Below, in pieces: positions 9,467 to 20,255 of a DNA stretch of 64,000 nucleotides. The notes under the pieces were generated by a model that saw only the letters and a list, made by a program, of their open reading frames with translations, was not told the origin of the DNA and ran no database searches. Source of the DNA: Janthinobacterium sp. CG3 (GTDB lineage: Bacteria > Pseudomonadota > Gammaproteobacteria > Burkholderiales > Burkholderiaceae_D). The position numbers were made by a program, and so were the translations under genes. The stretch is taken from NCBI RefSeq assembly GCF_000344615.1, contig NZ_KB467824.1, forward strand, positions 3,933,767 through 3,997,766, given 5' to 3'. The number at the start of each line of letters is the position of its first letter. The stretch's first letter is position 1.

Positions 9467-10093
9467 TTAATGTTTGGCCGGCGGCGCCGGTTCGGGCGCC
9501 ACCACGCCCATCGAGACGATGTACTTGAGGGCGACGTCGACGCTCATGTCGAGTTCGACGACGTCGCCGCGCTTCATCATCAGGAAGAAACCGGAGGTCG
9601 GATTCGGTGTCGTCGGCACGTACACGCTGACATAGTCGCCCACCAGGTGGTTGCGCACGTCGCCGCCCGGCACGCCGGTCAGGAACGCGATGGTCCACGA
9701 GTTCTGGTGCGGATAAGGCACCAGCACGGCCTTGCGGAAGGCGTTGCCGGACGAGGAAAACAGCGTGTCGGAAACCTGCTTGACGCTTGAATACAAGGAA
9801 TTGACGATGGGAATGCGCTGCAACAGCTTTTCCCACACGCGCACCACGTAGTTGCCGACCAGGTTATTGGTCAGCAAGCCGGTGACGAACACAATCAACA
9901 CCGTCAACACCGTGCCGAGGCCGGGAATCGTGCTCAGCGCCGGGAAGTCGCGGCCGAACAACTTCATCGGCTGGGTGCTGCCGGGCACCAGCAACAGGGA
10001 CTGGTCCATGGTGCTGATCACCAGGTTCAAGACCCAGGCCGTGATTGCCAGCGGAACCAAAATCAGCAATCCGGTAATGAAATATTTACGCAT
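9467..10093 (-). CDS. DUF502 family membrane protein
   Basis: A 208-residue protein beginning MRKYFITGLLILVPLAITAW, a first transmembrane helix at about residues 4-26. A second hydrophobic segment around residues 58-82 contains GTVLTVLIVFVTGLLTNNLVG. Family landmarks are IPIVNSLYSSVKQVSDTLF, VLVPYPHQNSWTIAFLTG and VYVPTTPNPTSGFF. No biochemical function is established for DUF502. Genes of this family recur beside aspS in betaproteobacteria. The open frame continues upstream into low-complexity Arg/Pro sequence, so the ATG at about 10093 is the sensible start. Confidence 0.85.
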   Translation of the reverse strand: MRKYFITGLLILVPLAITAWVLNLVISTMDQSLLLVPGSTQPMKLFGRDFPALSTIPGLGTVLTVLIVFVTGLLTNNLVGNYVVRVWEKLLQRIPIVNSLYSSVKQVSDTLFSSSGNAFRKAVLVPYPHQNSWTIAFLTGVPGGDVRNHLVGDYVSVYVPTTPNPTSGFFLMMKRGDVVELDMSVDVALKYIVSMGVVAPEPAPPAKH

Positions 10094-10151
10094 CGGTCTC
10101 TCTGTTCTTGGTGACGGGCAGGCGGCTCGCGCCGTCCGCCGTGGTAAAACC

Positions 10152-10466
10152 TCAGTCGGCCTTGGCCGGCGCGGCGCTCTTGGCCTCGGCGGCGGGCGCG
10201 GCCGCGGCGGCGGCGGCGGGCGCGGCGTCCTTCGCCGGCGCCGTGTCGGCCGGGCCGGTCGGCAGCGCCGTGCTCGGCGGCGTGCCGCCGCGGAAATCGG
10301 TCGCATACCAGCCGGTGCCCTTTAACTGGAAGCCGGCGGCGGTCAATTGTTTCTTAAACGTAGGCTTGCCGCACGACTGACAAACCGTCAGCACTGGATC
10401 GGACATCTTCTGCAAGACATCTTTGGCGAAACCACAATCGTCACAGCGGTAAGCGTAAATCGGCAT
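10152..10466 (-). CDS. FmdB family zinc-ribbon protein
   Basis: A 104-residue protein with the FmdB-type zinc ribbon at the N-terminus: C8xxC11 and C29xxC32, with MPIYAYRCDDCG and CQSCGKPTFKKQL. GTGWYATDF follows, then a disordered Ala/Pro/Lys-rich tail (about residues 60-104). The family is thought to be regulatory (FmdB in Methylophilus), but its function in this context is unknown. It is the first gene of the fmdB-DUF502-aspS set and its stop lies 58 bases before the DUF502 start. Confidence 0.87.
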   Translation of the reverse strand: MPIYAYRCDDCGFAKDVLQKMSDPVLTVCQSCGKPTFKKQLTAAGFQLKGTGWYATDFRGGTPPSTALPTGPADTAPAKDAAPAAAAAAAPAAEAKSAAPAKAD

Positions 10467-10521
10467 TCAAAACTCCGCAAAAATCATCAAAACCCTGAAT
10501 TATAAAGCTTTTTCCATGCGC

Positions 10522-11130
10522 TCACGGATTGCCGCCCCGGCGACGCCAGAGCATCCAGCGTTCCTTGCCTTCGAAGACGGCGATCGAGTCGGCCACCGGC
10601 TCGTCGGCGATGCAGTCGAAGTGCGGCGCCAGCAGCGCGTCGAGTTGCGCGCGCTCGATGCCGAACGGCGGGCCGCGCAGGGCGTCGTCGAAGAAGAAGT
10701 AGCCCGCCAGCAAGGCGCCCGGCGCCAGCAGCGCGGCCCAGCGCGCCGCCACCTGCGGCCACATCGCGCGCGGCATGGCGCACAGGAAGGCGCGTTCGTA
10801 GATCAGTTGCGGCGGCTCGGCCGGCGCGTAGGTGAAAAAGTCGGCTTCGAGCACGCGCCCGGCCCACGGGCCGACGGCGGCGCGGGCGGCGGCCACGGCG
10901 GCCGGCGCGAAGTCGATCGCGGTGGCGTCCCAGCCGCCCTGGCACAGGTGCGCCAGTTCGTAGGCGGCGCCGCAGCCGGGGATCAGGCAGCGCAGCGGCG
11001 CGGCGGCGCCGGCGACGAAGGCGCGCAGCGCGTCGGGCACGCCGCCGCGGTCCCACGGCGTGAAGCCGCGTTCGAAGCGTTCGTCCCAGAACGCCGGGGA
11101 GAGCGGGTCGCGGGCCTGGAAGTCGGGCAT
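10522..11130 (-). CDS. SAM-dependent methyltransferase, TPMT family
   Basis: A 202-residue class I methyltransferase of the thiopurine/thiol S-methyltransferase family. MPDFQARDPLSPAFWDERFERGFTPWD is the typical N-terminus and LIPGCGAAYELAHL is the SAM-binding motif I. DFF-TY, PPQLIYERAFLCAMP and GYFFFDD mark later motifs. It probably methylates a thiol, selenium or halide-type acceptor; the substrate is not predictable. The ATG at 11130 is preferred because the upstream part of the frame is the shadow of ubiB. It lies 14 bases after the ubiB stop, hence likely in the ubiJ-ubiB transcript. Confidence 0.85.
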   Translation of the reverse strand: MPDFQARDPLSPAFWDERFERGFTPWDRGGVPDALRAFVAGAAAPLRCLIPGCGAAYELAHLCQGGWDATAIDFAPAAVAAARAAVGPWAGRVLEADFFTYAPAEPPQLIYERAFLCAMPRAMWPQVAARWAALLAPGALLAGYFFFDDALRGPPFGIERAQLDALLAPHFDCIADEPVADSIAVFEGKERWMLWRRRGGNP

Positions 11131-11144
11131 GCCGGCGCCCCCTC

Positions 11145-12713
11145 TTATGCCAGGTGCTGCCAGCGCAGCATCAGTTGCAGGCCGAGCGCGCCGACGGCGA
11201 AGGCGCCGACGAAGTAAACCACAAAACTGAGCAGGCGGTTGGTGTGGCGCTGTTCGGCGATCAGGGTCTTGAGCAGCTCGGTGTCGGCGTTGCGCGGCGC
11301 GCCGGCCACCGCCAGCGCGTGGTGCAGCAGGCGCGGCAGTTGTGGCAGCATGTGGGCGAAGCGCGGCGCCTCGCCCTTCAGGCGCTCCATCATGCCTTTC
11401 ACGCCGACCTGGTCGGACATCCAGTTTTCCAGGTAGGGCTTGGCGGTTTTCCACAGGTCGAGGTCGGGGTCGAGCTGGCGCCCCAGGCCTTCGATGTTAA
11501 GCAGGGTCTTTTGCAGCAGCACAAGTTGCGGCTGCACTTCGACGTTGAAGCGGCGCGAGGTCTGGAACAGGCGCAGCAGAATCTGGCCGAAGGAGATGTC
11601 CTTCAGCGGCCGGTCGAAGATCGGTTCGCAGCAGGCCCGCACCGCCGATTCCAGTTCGTCGACGCGGGTCTCCTTCGGCGCCCAGCCCGATTCGATGTGC
11701 GCTTCGGCGACGCGCTTGTAGTCGCGCCGGAAAAAGGCCAGGAAATTTTGCGACAGGTAGTCCTTGTCGAAGTCGTTCAGGGTGCCGACGATGCCGAAGT
11801 CGAGCGCGATGTAGCGGCCGAACGTTTCCGGCTCGACCGACACCAGGATGTTCCCGGGGTGCATGTCGGCATGGAAGAAGCCGTCGCGGAACACCTGGGT
11901 GAAGAAGATTTCCACGCCGTCGCTTGACAGCTTCTTCAGGTCGACGCCGGCCGCGGCCAGGCGGTCCAGCTGCGACACCGGGATGCCGACCATGCGCTCC
12001 ATGACGATCACGCTCGACGAGCAAAAGTCCCAGTGCATCTCGGGCACCATCAGCAGGTTCGAGTCGGCGAAGTTGCGCCGCAGCTGGCTGGCGTTGGCCG
12101 CTTCGCGCATCAGGTCGAGTTCGTCGTGCAGGTATTTGTCGAATTCGCCGACGACCTCCTTCGGCTTCAGGCGCTTGCTGTCGGCCCAGATGCGGCCGAT
12201 CCACTCGGCGGCGATGTGCATCAGCGCGACGTCCTCGTCGATCAGCTTTTTCATGCCCGGGCGCAGCACCTTGACGGCCACTTCCCGGCCGTCCTTCAGC
12301 GTGGCGAAATGCACCTGGGCGATCGAGGCCGAGGCCACCGGCGTGCGCTCGAAGTTGGCGAACAGCTGCTCCGGGTGGGCACCCAGCGATTTGACGATTT
12401 GCGCGATCGCCAGGTCGGAGTCGAACGGCGGCACCTGGTCTTGCAGGCGCGCCAGCTCGTCGGCCAGGTCGGCCGGCATCAGGTCGCGCCGGGTCGACAG
12501 CACCTGGCCGAACTTGACGAAAATCGGCCCCAGCTCTTCCAGCGCCATGCGCATGCGCTCGCCGCGCGGCGCGCTGATGTCGCGCCAGAAGATGACGGTG
12601 TCGATCAGTTTGGCGGTGCGCGGCACCTTCAGGCCGGAGATGGCGATTTCGTCGAGGCCGTATTTGACGACCACCCGCAGGATTTTCAGCAGGCGCAAAA
12701 ATTTCAATATCAT
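11145..12713 (-). CDS. ubiB: Ubiquinone biosynthesis ABC1-family protein UbiB
   Basis: A 522-residue ABC1/ADCK atypical kinase-like protein. Diagnostic elements are the KxGQ motif in [23 protein letters not shown] (about residues 68-88), the Ala-rich nucleotide loop [12 protein letters not shown], a VAIK-like lysine in [11 protein letters not shown], the catalytic-loop-like [15 protein letters not shown], and the DFG equivalent ALDFGIVG. Hydrophobic C-terminal helices ([22 protein letters not shown]) anchor it in the inner membrane. UbiB acts as an ATPase needed for ubiquinone synthesis. Its ATG overlaps the ubiJ stop by 4 bases, which implies translational coupling. Confidence 0.96.
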   Translation of the reverse strand: MILKFLRLLKILRVVVKYGLDEIAISGLKVPRTAKLIDTVIFWRDISAPRGERMRMALEELGPIFVKFGQVLSTRRDLMPADLADELARLQDQVPPFDSDLAIAQIVKSLGAHPEQLFANFERTPVASASIAQVHFATLKDGREVAVKVLRPGMKKLIDEDVALMHIAAEWIGRIWADSKRLKPKEVVGEFDKYLHDELDLMREAANASQLRRNFADSNLLMVPEMHWDFCSSSVIVMERMVGIPVSQLDRLAAAGVDLKKLSSDGVEIFFTQVFRDGFFHADMHPGNILVSVEPETFGRYIALDFGIVGTLNDFDKDYLSQNFLAFFRRDYKRVAEAHIESGWAPKETRVDELESAVRACCEPIFDRPLKDISFGQILLRLFQTSRRFNVEVQPQLVLLQKTLLNIEGLGRQLDPDLDLWKTAKPYLENWMSDQVGVKGMMERLKGEAPRFAHMLPQLPRLLHHALAVAGAPRNADTELLKTLIAEQRHTNRLLSFVVYFVGAFAVGALGLQLMLRWQHLA

Positions 12714-13351
12714 TGGAGGTCCGGTGATGGTGCCGCGGCGGATACGCCGCGCGCCAGTTTTTGTTCTAGCTTTTCAATCCGCTTGGCGATGCGTTCGACG
12801 TCGTCGCGCAGGCGCGTGACGTCGCCCGAGAAGGCCTCGACCGCGGCCGGACGCACCAGCAGCGGCTGCTCTTCGAGGAAGAATTCGGCGACGTTCTCGG
12901 CCAGCTTTTGCTGGCCGGACTTGGCGGCCGCGACGACCGCCCTGGCGCCGGCGGCGATGCGCTGGGCGGCGATCTGGCCGACCAGCTTTTCCAGGTCGTG
13001 TTCGGCCTCCCAGCGCAAGGTCTTGCTGAGCTGGGAAATGGCGTTGGCGAATTCGGCGTCGCCGTCGATTTTGACGTAGGAAAAGGCGCGCTCGCGGTTT
13101 TGCAGGATCAGCGGCAGGTCCGACAGCTTGACGCGGATCGTCACGTTGGCGGCGGCGTCGTCCGGCGCCACCTCGAACATGCCGCCGGCGACGCGCACGC
13201 GCAGCGCCAGCGCGCCGGTGTCGACGCAGGCGACCTTGCCGGCGTGCAGCGCGAGCTGTTGCTGCGCCCACGGCTCCTGCGCCAGCAAATGGTTGATCGA
13301 AGCGACGACGGGCGCGCTCAGCGCGGAGCTGCTAGGGATAGGTAGGGGCAT
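12710..13351 (-). CDS. ubiJ: Ubiquinone biosynthesis accessory factor UbiJ (SCP2 domain)
   Basis: A 213-residue protein with an N-terminal SCP2 sterol-carrier-like lipid-binding domain (about residues 15-110; [36 protein letters not shown]). A predicted coiled coil near the C-terminus ([20 protein letters not shown]) follows. UbiJ binds ubiquinone intermediates and, with UbiK, organises the Ubi complex. Placement between ubiE and ubiB is the classical ubiE-ubiJ-ubiB order, interrupted here by a Tim44-like gene and a terminator. Confidence 0.9.
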   Translation of the reverse strand: MPLPIPSSSALSAPVVASINHLLAQEPWAQQQLALHAGKVACVDTGALALRVRVAGGMFEVAPDDAAANVTIRVKLSDLPLILQNRERAFSYVKIDGDAEFANAISQLSKTLRWEAEHDLEKLVGQIAAQRIAAGARAVVAAAKSGQQKLAENVAEFFLEEQPLLVRPAAVEAFSGDVTRLRDDVERIAKRIEKLEQKLARGVSAAAPSPDLQ

Positions 13352-13370
13352 GCGGTCGATCTGTAAAAAA

Positions 13371-13407
13371 CCTCAAAAAAAAACCGCCCGTGGCAATCGT
13401 GGGCGGT
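13371..13407 (-). terminator. Rho-independent terminator after the Tim44-like gene
   Basis: ACCGCCC (13383-13389) pairs with GGGCGGT (13401-13407). Read on the reverse strand the hairpin is followed by a long T run. It lies 59 bases beyond the Tim44-like stop and before ubiJ, so it separates the ubiE-Tim44 transcript from ubiJ-ubiB. Confidence 0.75.
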
Positions 13408-13465
13408 CTTGATCTTACCAGCTTGCCGGGAAATAAACGGCAGCGGCAATTTACCGTGCGCGCAC

Positions 13466-14428
13466 TCAGGACAGTTGCTGGATGCCGGCCAACAACCAGC
13501 CGCCGTTGCCGGACACCGGCTTCGCCAGGTTCCAGACTTCGGCGAACGGTTCCGCGGCGGCGTTCGGCGCCGGGCGCATCGCGCCCGAGAACTTGACGCT
13601 GGCCAGGTAGTCGGCGGCGCTCGTTTCTATGCCCAGCAATTCGGCCTCGATGCTGACGACGTCGGTGAAGTCGGCGCCGGCGCCGCGTTCCTGCAGTTGC
13701 AATTTCATCTCGGCGTAGACTTCCGGCGTGGTGAATTCGCGGATGTCGTTGACGTCGGCCTTGTCCCAGGCCGCCTGCAGGCGAATGAAGTTGCTTTTCG
13801 CGTGGCGCAGGAAGTTGGCCGTGTCGAAGTCGGCCGGCACGCCCCATGGCGCGGCCGCGGCCGGCTTGTCGAGCATCGAGCCGGCCGACGGCGCCGGCAT
13901 CAGCGGTTCGAAGGCCTGCGGCTGCATGCGCGAGCCGATCTCCGGCGTGTTGCCGGCGCCCTGGGCCAGCGCATTGTTGCCGCCGAAGCCGCCCGAGAAC
14001 GGCGCGTTGCGATTGCCGCCGTCGTTGGCGGCCCGCTTGCCGCGCACCAGGCGATAGATCAGGTAGACGGCGCCGGCCAGCAAGGCCAGCATCAACAGCG
14101 AACCGATCATGCCGGCCAGCGCGCCGCCCAGACCGAAGTGCGACAACAAGGCGCCCAGGCCCAGGCCGAGCAAGGCGCCGCCCAGGATGCCTTTCCAACG
14201 GCTCGGCGGCTTGGCCGCGGCCGCCGGCGCCGCGGCGGGCGCGGCGGCGGCTTGGGCCTGGCGTTGCGCCGCCGGGGCCGGGGCAGGCGCGGGCGCCTGG
14301 CGGCTCACGTTGTGCGACTGCCGGCCAATCGAGCGGCCGCCGCCCATCGGGCGGGCGATCGAGTCGGCCAGCATCGACAACGACAGCGCGGCCAGTGTCG
14401 CGCCGACCAGAAATTTCTTGATATTCAT
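13466..14428 (-). CDS. Tim44-like domain protein
   Basis: A 320-residue protein. An N-terminal signal peptide or anchor (MNIKKFLVGATLAALSLSMLADS) is followed by a low-complexity Gln/Ala/Pro linker (about residues 45-85), two glycine-rich hydrophobic helices (about 88-135), and a C-terminal Tim44-like domain (about 185-320). The latter contains FLRHAKSNFIRLQAAWDKADVNDIREFTTPEVYAEM, here typed as overlapping short motifs FIRLQAAWD and REFTTPEVY. Bacterial Tim44-like proteins are membrane-associated; their role is not well established. The gene follows ubiE by 9 bases, so it is cotranscribed with it, and a terminator lies just downstream. Confidence 0.87.
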   Translation of the reverse strand: MNIKKFLVGATLAALSLSMLADSIARPMGGGRSIGRQSHNVSRQAPAPAPAPAAQRQAQAAAAPAAAPAAAAKPPSRWKGILGGALLGLGLGALLSHFGLGGALAGMIGSLLMLALLAGAVYLIYRLVRGKRAANDGGNRNAPFSGGFGGNNALAQGAGNTPEIGSRMQPQAFEPLMPAPSAGSMLDKPAAAAPWGVPADFDTANFLRHAKSNFIRLQAAWDKADVNDIREFTTPEVYAEMKLQLQERGAGADFTDVVSIEAELLGIETSAADYLASVKFSGAMRPAPNAAAEPFAEVWNLAKPVSGNGGWLLAGIQQLS

Positions 14429-14437
14429 GCCAACCTC

Positions 14438-15172
14438 CTACAGTTTGATACCCGTGTGCAAAGCTGCGACCCCGGCCGTCAAATTGAAATACTGCACGCG
14501 CTCCAGGCCGGCGTCTTGCATCATGGTTTTCAGGGTTTCCTGGTCCGGATGCATGCGGATCGACTCGGCCAGGTAACGATAGCTTTCGGCGTCGCCGGCG
14601 ATTTTTTGGCCCAGCCACGGCAGCACCGAGAACGAATACACGTCATACGGCTTTTGCAGCGGCGCCGCCACTTTCGAGAATTCCAGCACCAACAACTTGC
14701 CGCCCGGCTTGAGCACGCGGCGCATTTCGGCCAGCGCCTGGTCCTTGTGCGTCATGTTGCGCAGGCCGAAGGCGACGCTGACGCGGTCGAAATAATTGTC
14801 CGGGAACGGCAGTTTTTCCGCGTCACACAACAAGGTGGGGGTCAACAGGCCGCGATTCAAGAGCCGGTCGCGGCCCACGCGCAGCATCGACTCGTTGATG
14901 TCGGTCAGCCAGACCTCGCCGCCGGGGCCGGCCTGCTTGGCGAACACCTTGGCCAGGTCGCCGGTGCCGCCGGCAATGTCGAGCACCTTGAAGCCCGGGC
15001 GCACGCCGGCGTTGGCGATGGTGAAGGTCTTCCACAGGCGGTGCAAACCGGCCGACATCAGGTCGTTCATCACATCGTATTTGGCGGCGACGGAGTGGAA
15101 CACCTTCGCCACCTCGTGCACTTTGTCGTCTTCCGAAACGGTTTTATAGCCGAAATGCGTCGTATTGGTCAT
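14438..15172 (-). CDS. ubiE: Demethylmenaquinone/2-methoxy-6-polyprenyl-benzoquinol methyltransferase
   Basis: A 244-residue class I methyltransferase. The N-terminal [18 protein letters not shown] and LHRLWK, SAM motif [19 protein letters not shown], and the UbiE signature [21 protein letters not shown] with YYFN-like [14 protein letters not shown] at the C-terminus are all present. It performs the C-methylation in ubiquinone (and, where present, menaquinone) synthesis. The ATG at 15172 gives [12 protein letters not shown], the common start. It lies downstream of the DUF971 gene on the same strand. Confidence 0.96.
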   Translation of the reverse strand: MTNTTHFGYKTVSEDDKVHEVAKVFHSVAAKYDVMNDLMSAGLHRLWKTFTIANAGVRPGFKVLDIAGGTGDLAKVFAKQAGPGGEVWLTDINESMLRVGRDRLLNRGLLTPTLLCDAEKLPFPDNYFDRVSVAFGLRNMTHKDQALAEMRRVLKPGGKLLVLEFSKVAAPLQKPYDVYSFSVLPWLGQKIAGDAESYRYLAESIRMHPDQETLKTMMQDAGLERVQYFNLTAGVAALHTGIKL

Positions 15173-15293
15173 GGTTATCAGCCTGATTGATGTGCGGGCA
15201 TTATACAAGCGGCGCGCCGGCGCGGCCCGGCTTGTTCTGAATCGCGAACCCAGGTCAAGAATTCGCGCCGGATGCGGCTCAGCCGCGGCGCCA

Positions 15294-15740
15294 CTAGTGC
15301 TTGTGGCCGCAGCCGTGGCCGGCCGCCGGCGCCGCCGGCAGCGCCGCGCCCGGCTCGCGGCCGCTGTCGCCGGGGAAGCCGGCGGCGTGCAGGCGCTCCA
15401 GGTAGGTGCGCCACACTTGCTCCTGCTGCGCGCCCAGCTTGTAGAGCAGCTCCCACGAGTACAGGCCGGTGTTGTGGCCGTCCGAGAAGGTCGGTTGCAC
15501 CGCGTAGTTGCCGACCGGATCGAGCGCCGTGATGCCGACCTCGCGCTTGCCCAGCTGTAGCACTTCCTGGCCCGGACCGTGGCCGCGCACTTCGGCCGAC
15601 GGCGAGCACACGCGCAGCAATTCGAACGGCAGCGAGAAGTTGGCGCCGTCGTCGAAGCTGACGTCGAGCACCCGCGATTTGCTGTGCACCGTCAGTCCGG
15701 TCGGTTGCGGCGTCGGGGCCGATTGTCTGGAGCCTGTCAT
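15294..15740 (-). CDS. DUF971 domain protein (GBBH-like N-terminal domain)
   Basis: A 148-residue protein with one DUF971 / gamma-butyrobetaine hydroxylase-like N-terminal domain (about residues 15-115). [48 protein letters not shown] and GLYSWELLY are family landmarks. A histidine/glycine-rich tail ends GHGCGHKH, a possible metal-binding end. DUF971 proteins are linked to Fe-S cluster handling, but no activity is assigned here. It sits between the HIT gene and ubiE, the usual betaproteobacterial order. Confidence 0.88.
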   Translation of the reverse strand: MTGSRQSAPTPQPTGLTVHSKSRVLDVSFDDGANFSLPFELLRVCSPSAEVRGHGPGQEVLQLGKREVGITALDPVGNYAVQPTFSDGHNTGLYSWELLYKLGAQQEQVWRTYLERLHAAGFPGDSGREPGAALPAAPAAGHGCGHKH

Positions 15741-15780
15741 GGTGTTCTCTTGGTAAATGTTTGGCGGCGTGCTCAGGCGC

Positions 15781-16233
15781 TCAGGAATTCAGGCGTTGGA
15801 CGATGGCGGCGCGCAATTGCGGCAGCAGCGCGGCGCGCGCCGCCAGCGTGTCGGCCGCCGGCGCGCGCCGGGCCGCGGCCCAGGTCGGGTTCGGGAAATG
15901 GGCGTCGTCGAGGTAGCGCGGGATCACGTGCCAGTGCACGTGCGGCGTCATGTTGCCGAAGCTGGCCAGGTTGATTTTTTCCGGCCGCATCACTTCGCGC
16001 TGGGCCAGTTCGACCTGCCACACCACCTCCATCACGCGGCTGCGCTCGGCCGCGCCCAGATCGCTCATTTCCTTCACATGGCCGTGCCAGACGACGCGGC
16101 AAAAGCCGGGATAGCCGGCCTCGTCGACCAGCGCGACGGCCACCCGCTCGTCGCGCCACACCAGCGCGTCCAGGCCGGCGCCGGCGTCGAAGCCGGCCAG
16201 CAGGACGCACAGGTCGCAGGGCTGGACGGTCAC
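15781..16233 (-). CDS. HIT family protein
   Basis: A 150-residue histidine-triad protein with the HVHWHVIPR motif near residue 100 preceded by [10 protein letters not shown]. Members hydrolyse or transfer nucleotides attached to phosphoamidate or phosphoester leaving groups. The start is GTG at 16233, giving [12 protein letters not shown] with a possible zinc-binding CDLC pair. This GTG overlaps the TGA of the upstream oxidoreductase gene as GTGA, a classic coupling arrangement. No better ATG exists before the conserved region. The substrate is unknown. Confidence 0.87.
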   Translation of the reverse strand: MTVQPCDLCVLLAGFDAGAGLDALVWRDERVAVALVDEAGYPGFCRVVWHGHVKEMSDLGAAERSRVMEVVWQVELAQREVMRPEKINLASFGNMTPHVHWHVIPRYLDDAHFPNPTWAAARRAPAADTLAARAALLPQLRAAIVQRLNS

Positions 16234-19200
16234 ACCAGCACCCGCTCGATGCCGCCGTCGTTGGCGCGCTTGACGTAGTCGGGCATCCAGTTCTCGCCCA
16301 GCAAGTGCTTGGCGATCTCGACGACGATGTAGTCGGCCGTGGTGCCGGCCTCCTCGCCGTAGCGCGAGACGCCGCCCAGGCAGGCCGGGCAGCTGGTGAG
16401 GATCTTCACTTCGCCGGCGAAGCCGTCGGCGCGCAGCTTGTCGGCGCCCTTGATCATTTCCTCTTCCTTGCGGAAGCGCACCTGGGTCGAAATGTCGGGG
16501 CGCGACACCATCAGGGTGCCGGAATCGCCGCAGCAACGGTCGTTTTTCTCGATCTTGACGTTGTCGACGGTGCTGATCAGCGCGTTGATCGTCTTGCCCG
16601 ATTCCTGCAGCTTCATCGGGTTGTGGCATGGCTCGTGGTACATATAGCGCGTGCCGTTGACGCCTTCGAGCTTGACCTTTTTCTCCAGCAGGTACTCGTG
16701 GATGTCCATGATGCGGCAGCCGGGGAAGATCTTGTCGAACTCATAAGTCGCCAGCTGGTCGTAGCAGGTGCCGCAGGATACCAGCACCGTCTTGATGTCC
16801 AGATAGTTGAGCGTGTTGGCCATGCGGTGGAACAGCACGCGGTTGTCCGTCATCATCTTTTCGGCCTTGTCGTACTCGCCGTTGCCGCGCTGCGGATAGC
16901 CGCAGCACAGATAGCCCGGCGGCAGCACGGTTTGCACGCCCACTTCCCACAGCATGGCCTGGGTCGCCAAGCCCACTTGCGAGAACAGCCGCTCCGAACC
17001 GCAGCCCGGGAAGTAGAACACGGCTTCGGTGTCGGCCGTGGTGGTCTTCGGATTGCGGATGATCGGGATGACCTTGTCGTCCTCGATGTCGAGCAGCGCG
17101 CGCGCGGTTTTCTTCGGCAGGTTGCCCGGCATTTTCTTGTTGATGAAGTGAATCACCTGCTCGCGCACCTTCGGCTTGCCCAGGCTCGGCGGCGGCGCCT
17201 TGGTCTGTTTCTTGGCGAATTTCTTCAGCAAATCATTGCCCAGGCGCTGGGCCTTGTAGCCCCAACCGATCATCACCTGGCGCGAGGCGTTGATGGTGGT
17301 CGGGTCGGTCGCGTTGAGGAAGAACATCGTCGCGGCCAGGGCCGGCTTGAAGCTTTTCTTTTCCATTTTGCGCAATAGATTGCGCATGTTCATCGACACC
17401 TCGCCGAAGTCGATGTTGACCGGGCACGGCGTGACGCACTTGTGGCACACGGTGCAATGGTCGGCGACGTCCTCGAACTCTTCCCAGTGCTTGACCGAGA
17501 TGCCGCGGCGGGTCTGCTCTTCGTACAGGAAGGCTTCGATCAGCGACGAGGTCGCCAGGATCTTGTCGCGCGGCGAGTACAGCAGGTTGGCGCGCGGCAC
17601 GTGGGTCGAGCACACCGGTTTGCACTTGCCGCAGCGCAGGCAATCCTTGACGCTGTTGGCGATGGCGCCGATATCGCTTTGCTGCATGATCAGCGATTCG
17701 TGGCCCATCAGGCCGAACGACGGCGTGTAGGCGTTGCGCAAGTCCGCGCCCAGGCCGTCGAGGTTCAGCAGCTTGCCCTTGTTGAAGCGCCCTTCCGGAT
17801 CGATGCGCTGCTTGTAGCTGCGGAATTCGCCGATCTCTTCCTCGGTCAGGAACTCCAGCTTGGTGATGCCGATGCCGTGCTCGCCCGAAATGACGCCGTC
17901 GAGCGAACGCGCCAGCACCATGATGCGGGCCACCGCCTGGTGGGCGTCCTGCAGCATTTCATAGTTGTCGGAGTTGACCGGCAAGTTGGTGTGGACGTTG
18001 CCGTCGCCGGCGTGCATGTGCAGCGCGACGAACACGCGCGAGCGCAGCACGCGGGCGTGGATCGCCGTGGTTTCGTCGAGGATCAGCTTGAAGGCGGCGC
18101 CGTTGAAGATTTGCCGCAGTTGCGCGCGGATTTCCTGCTTCCAGGTGATGCGCACGGTGCGGTCCTGCACCACGTCGAACAGGGTGGCGTCCGGCTGCTG
18201 CGCCAGGCGCGCCTCGAACACCGGCAGCAGGCGCTCCAGGCCCAATTCGGCCAACTGGTCCTTGGCGCTGGCCAGCGGCAGGTCCAGCCCGGCCAGCGCG
18301 TAGGTCCAGCGCGCCGTCACCTGGCGCAGCAGCGCCGTGGCCTGCTGCACGCGGTCGCCGAGCATTTCGGCGTCGTCGACGCGGTCGTCGGAGGCGTCGT
18401 CGCTCTTGCCCACCGGCAGGTTGCCGGCGCCGAAGAAGTCGCTCAGCGCGGTGGCCAGTTGCAGCTTGTTCTTGATCGACAGTTCGATGTTGATGCGCTC
18501 GATGCCGTCGGTGTATTCGCCCATGCGGTTGAGCGGAATCACCACGTCTTCGTTGATTTTGAAGGCGTTGGTGTGCTTGGCGATGGCCGCCGTGCGGGCG
18601 CGGTCGAGCCAGAACTTCTTGCGCGCCTCCGGGCTGACGGCGACGAAGCCCTCGCCGACGCGGGTGTTGGCGATGCGCACCACTTCCGAGGCGGCGATGG
18701 CCACCGCGTTCTCGTCGTCGCCGACGATGTCGCCGAACAGCGCCATCTTCGGCAGCACGCCGCGCTTCGACTTGGTGGCGTAGCCGACGGCGCGCAGGTA
18801 GCGCTCGTCCAGATGCTCCAGGCCGGCCAGGCGGATCGTCGTGAAACCGTCGCCGCGGGCCGGCAAGCCGTCCAGGTAGTCCTTGATTTCAACGATAGAC
18901 GGAATCGCGTCGCGCGCCTGGCCGAAGAATTCCAGGCAGACCGTGCGGGCGTGCTTGGGCATCTTGTGCAAGATCCAGCGCGCCGACGTGATCAGGCCGT
19001 CGGTGCCCTCTTTCTGGATGCCCGGCAGGCCGGACAGGAATTTGTCGGTGACGTCCTTGCCCAGGCCTTCCTTGCGGAACTTGCGGCCGGCGATGTCCAG
19101 CAACTCGGTCTTGAACGGCGCCGCCTTGGCGGCGCCGCGGCTGGTCGGGTGGGTCCATTCGAGCTTGAACTTGGCCACCGGCGCGTCGTGGATCTTGCCC

Positions 19201-20255
19201 AGGTTGTGCTCCAGGCGCGTCACTTCGAGCCAGTCGCCGTTCGGGTCGACCATGCGCCACGAGGCCAGGTTGTCCAGCGCGGTCCCCCACAGCACGGCCT
19301 TCTTGCCGCCGGCGTTCATGGCGACGTTGCCGCCGATGCAGGAAGCCTCGGCCGAGGTCGGGTCGACGGCGAACACGAAGCCGGCCTTTTCGGCGGCGTC
19401 CGAGACGCGCTTGGTGACCACGCCGGCGCCCGACAGCAGCGTCGCGTATTCGCGCTCGACGCCGGGCAGCATGGTCATTTCGACCTCGCCCAGGGTAATC
19501 AGTTTTTCGGTGTTGATGACGGCCGACAGCGGCGTCAGCGGCACGGCGCCGCCGGTGTAGCCGGTTCCGCCGCCGCGCGGGATGATGGTCAGCCCCAGTT
19601 CGATGCAACCCTTGACCAGGCCGGCCATCTCGTCCTCGGTGTCGGGCGTGAGCACGACGAACGGGTATTCGACGCGCCAGTCGGTGGCGTCGGTAACGTG
19701 GGCAACGCGCTTCATGCCGTCGAAGCAGATGTTGTGCTTTTCGGTGTAGCGGCCCAGCACCTTGGTGGTGCGCTTGCGCAGGTCGTAGGTCTGGCGGAAC
19801 TCGTCGCCGAAGTCGGCCACGGCCTTGCTGGCCGCCTTCAGCAGCGCCTCGACGCTGGCGCTGCGGCGTTGCGCCGCGGCGTCGTCCAGGTTCGCTTCGC
19901 TGGCCGCGTCCACCGTCAGGCGGCGCTTGTCGACCTCGGCCAGGCGGTGGTGCAAGGCGGCGATCAGTTCCTGGCGCCGTTTCGGGTTGTCCAGCAAGTC
20001 GTCCTGCAGGTAGGGATTGCGCCGCACCACCCAGATGTCGCCCAGCACCTCGTACAGCATGCGCGCCGACCGGCCGGTCTGGCGCGCGCCGCGCAGCTCG
20101 TCGAGCAGGCTCCAGGAGTGCTCCCCCAGCAGTCGGATGACGATCTCGCGATCGGAAAACGACGTGTAGTTATAGGGGATTTCGCGCAGCCGGGTGGCGG
20201 CGGGACCGTTTGGCGTTTCGGCCAGCAGTGCTTTGATGTGTGCGGGGGCGTTCAT
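16230..20255 (-). CDS. FAD-binding oxidoreductase fused to Fe-S/cysteine-rich domains (DUF3683)
   Basis: A 1341-residue fusion protein. It opens with a DUF3683 region (about residues 10-130). An FAD_binding_4 (PCMH/VAO) domain follows, with [15 protein letters not shown] near residue 225, then the FAD-linked oxidase C-terminal domain with [15 protein letters not shown] and [10 protein letters not shown]. Two 4Fe-4S motifs come next, [11 protein letters not shown] near 871 and [11 protein letters not shown] near 930. Two cysteine-rich CCG domains close it (CGSER...CCGYPQ near 1083-1117 and HEPCHNP...CCGDSG near 1208-1242). The design resembles D-lactate or glycolate dehydrogenase with its GlcD and GlcF-type parts in one chain. 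It likely oxidises a 2-hydroxyacid and passes electrons to quinone. It is first in a transcript with the HIT gene, DUF971 and ubiE. Confidence 0.9.
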   Translation of the reverse strand: MNAPAHIKALLAETPNGPAATRLREIPYNYTSFSDREIVIRLLGEHSWSLLDELRGARQTGRSARMLYEVLGDIWVVRRNPYLQDDLLDNPKRRQELIAALHHRLAEVDKRRLTVDAASEANLDDAAAQRRSASVEALLKAASKAVADFGDEFRQTYDLRKRTTKVLGRYTEKHNICFDGMKRVAHVTDATDWRVEYPFVVLTPDTEDEMAGLVKGCIELGLTIIPRGGGTGYTGGAVPLTPLSAVINTEKLITLGEVEMTMLPGVEREYATLLSGAGVVTKRVSDAAEKAGFVFAVDPTSAEASCIGGNVAMNAGGKKAVLWGTALDNLASWRMVDPNGDWLEVTRLEHNLGKIHDAPVAKFKLEWTHPTSRGAAKAAPFKTELLDIAGRKFRKEGLGKDVTDKFLSGLPGIQKEGTDGLITSARWILHKMPKHARTVCLEFFGQARDAIPSIVEIKDYLDGLPARGDGFTTIRLAGLEHLDERYLRAVGYATKSKRGVLPKMALFGDIVGDDENAVAIAASEVVRIANTRVGEGFVAVSPEARKKFWLDRARTAAIAKHTNAFKINEDVVIPLNRMGEYTDGIERINIELSIKNKLQLATALSDFFGAGNLPVGKSDDASDDRVDDAEMLGDRVQQATALLRQVTARWTYALAGLDLPLASAKDQLAELGLERLLPVFEARLAQQPDATLFDVVQDRTVRITWKQEIRAQLRQIFNGAAFKLILDETTAIHARVLRSRVFVALHMHAGDGNVHTNLPVNSDNYEMLQDAHQAVARIMVLARSLDGVISGEHGIGITKLEFLTEEEIGEFRSYKQRIDPEGRFNKGKLLNLDGLGADLRNAYTPSFGLMGHESLIMQQSDIGAIANSVKDCLRCGKCKPVCSTHVPRANLLYSPRDKILATSSLIEAFLYEEQTRRGISVKHWEEFEDVADHCTVCHKCVTPCPVNIDFGEVSMNMRNLLRKMEKKSFKPALAATMFFLNATDPTTINASRQVMIGWGYKAQRLGNDLLKKFAKKQTKAPPPSLGKPKVREQVIHFINKKMPGNLPKKTARALLDIEDDKVIPIIRNPKTTTADTEAVFYFPGCGSERLFSQVGLATQAMLWEVGVQTVLPPGYLCCGYPQRGNGEYDKAEKMMTDNRVLFHRMANTLNYLDIKTVLVSCGTCYDQLATYEFDKIFPGCRIMDIHEYLLEKKVKLEGVNGTRYMYHEPCHNPMKLQESGKTINALISTVDNVKIEKNDRCCGDSGTLMVSRPDISTQVRFRKEEEMIKGADKLRADGFAGEVKILTSCPACLGGVSRYGEEAGTTADYIVVEIAKHLLGENWMPDYVKRANDGGIERVLV

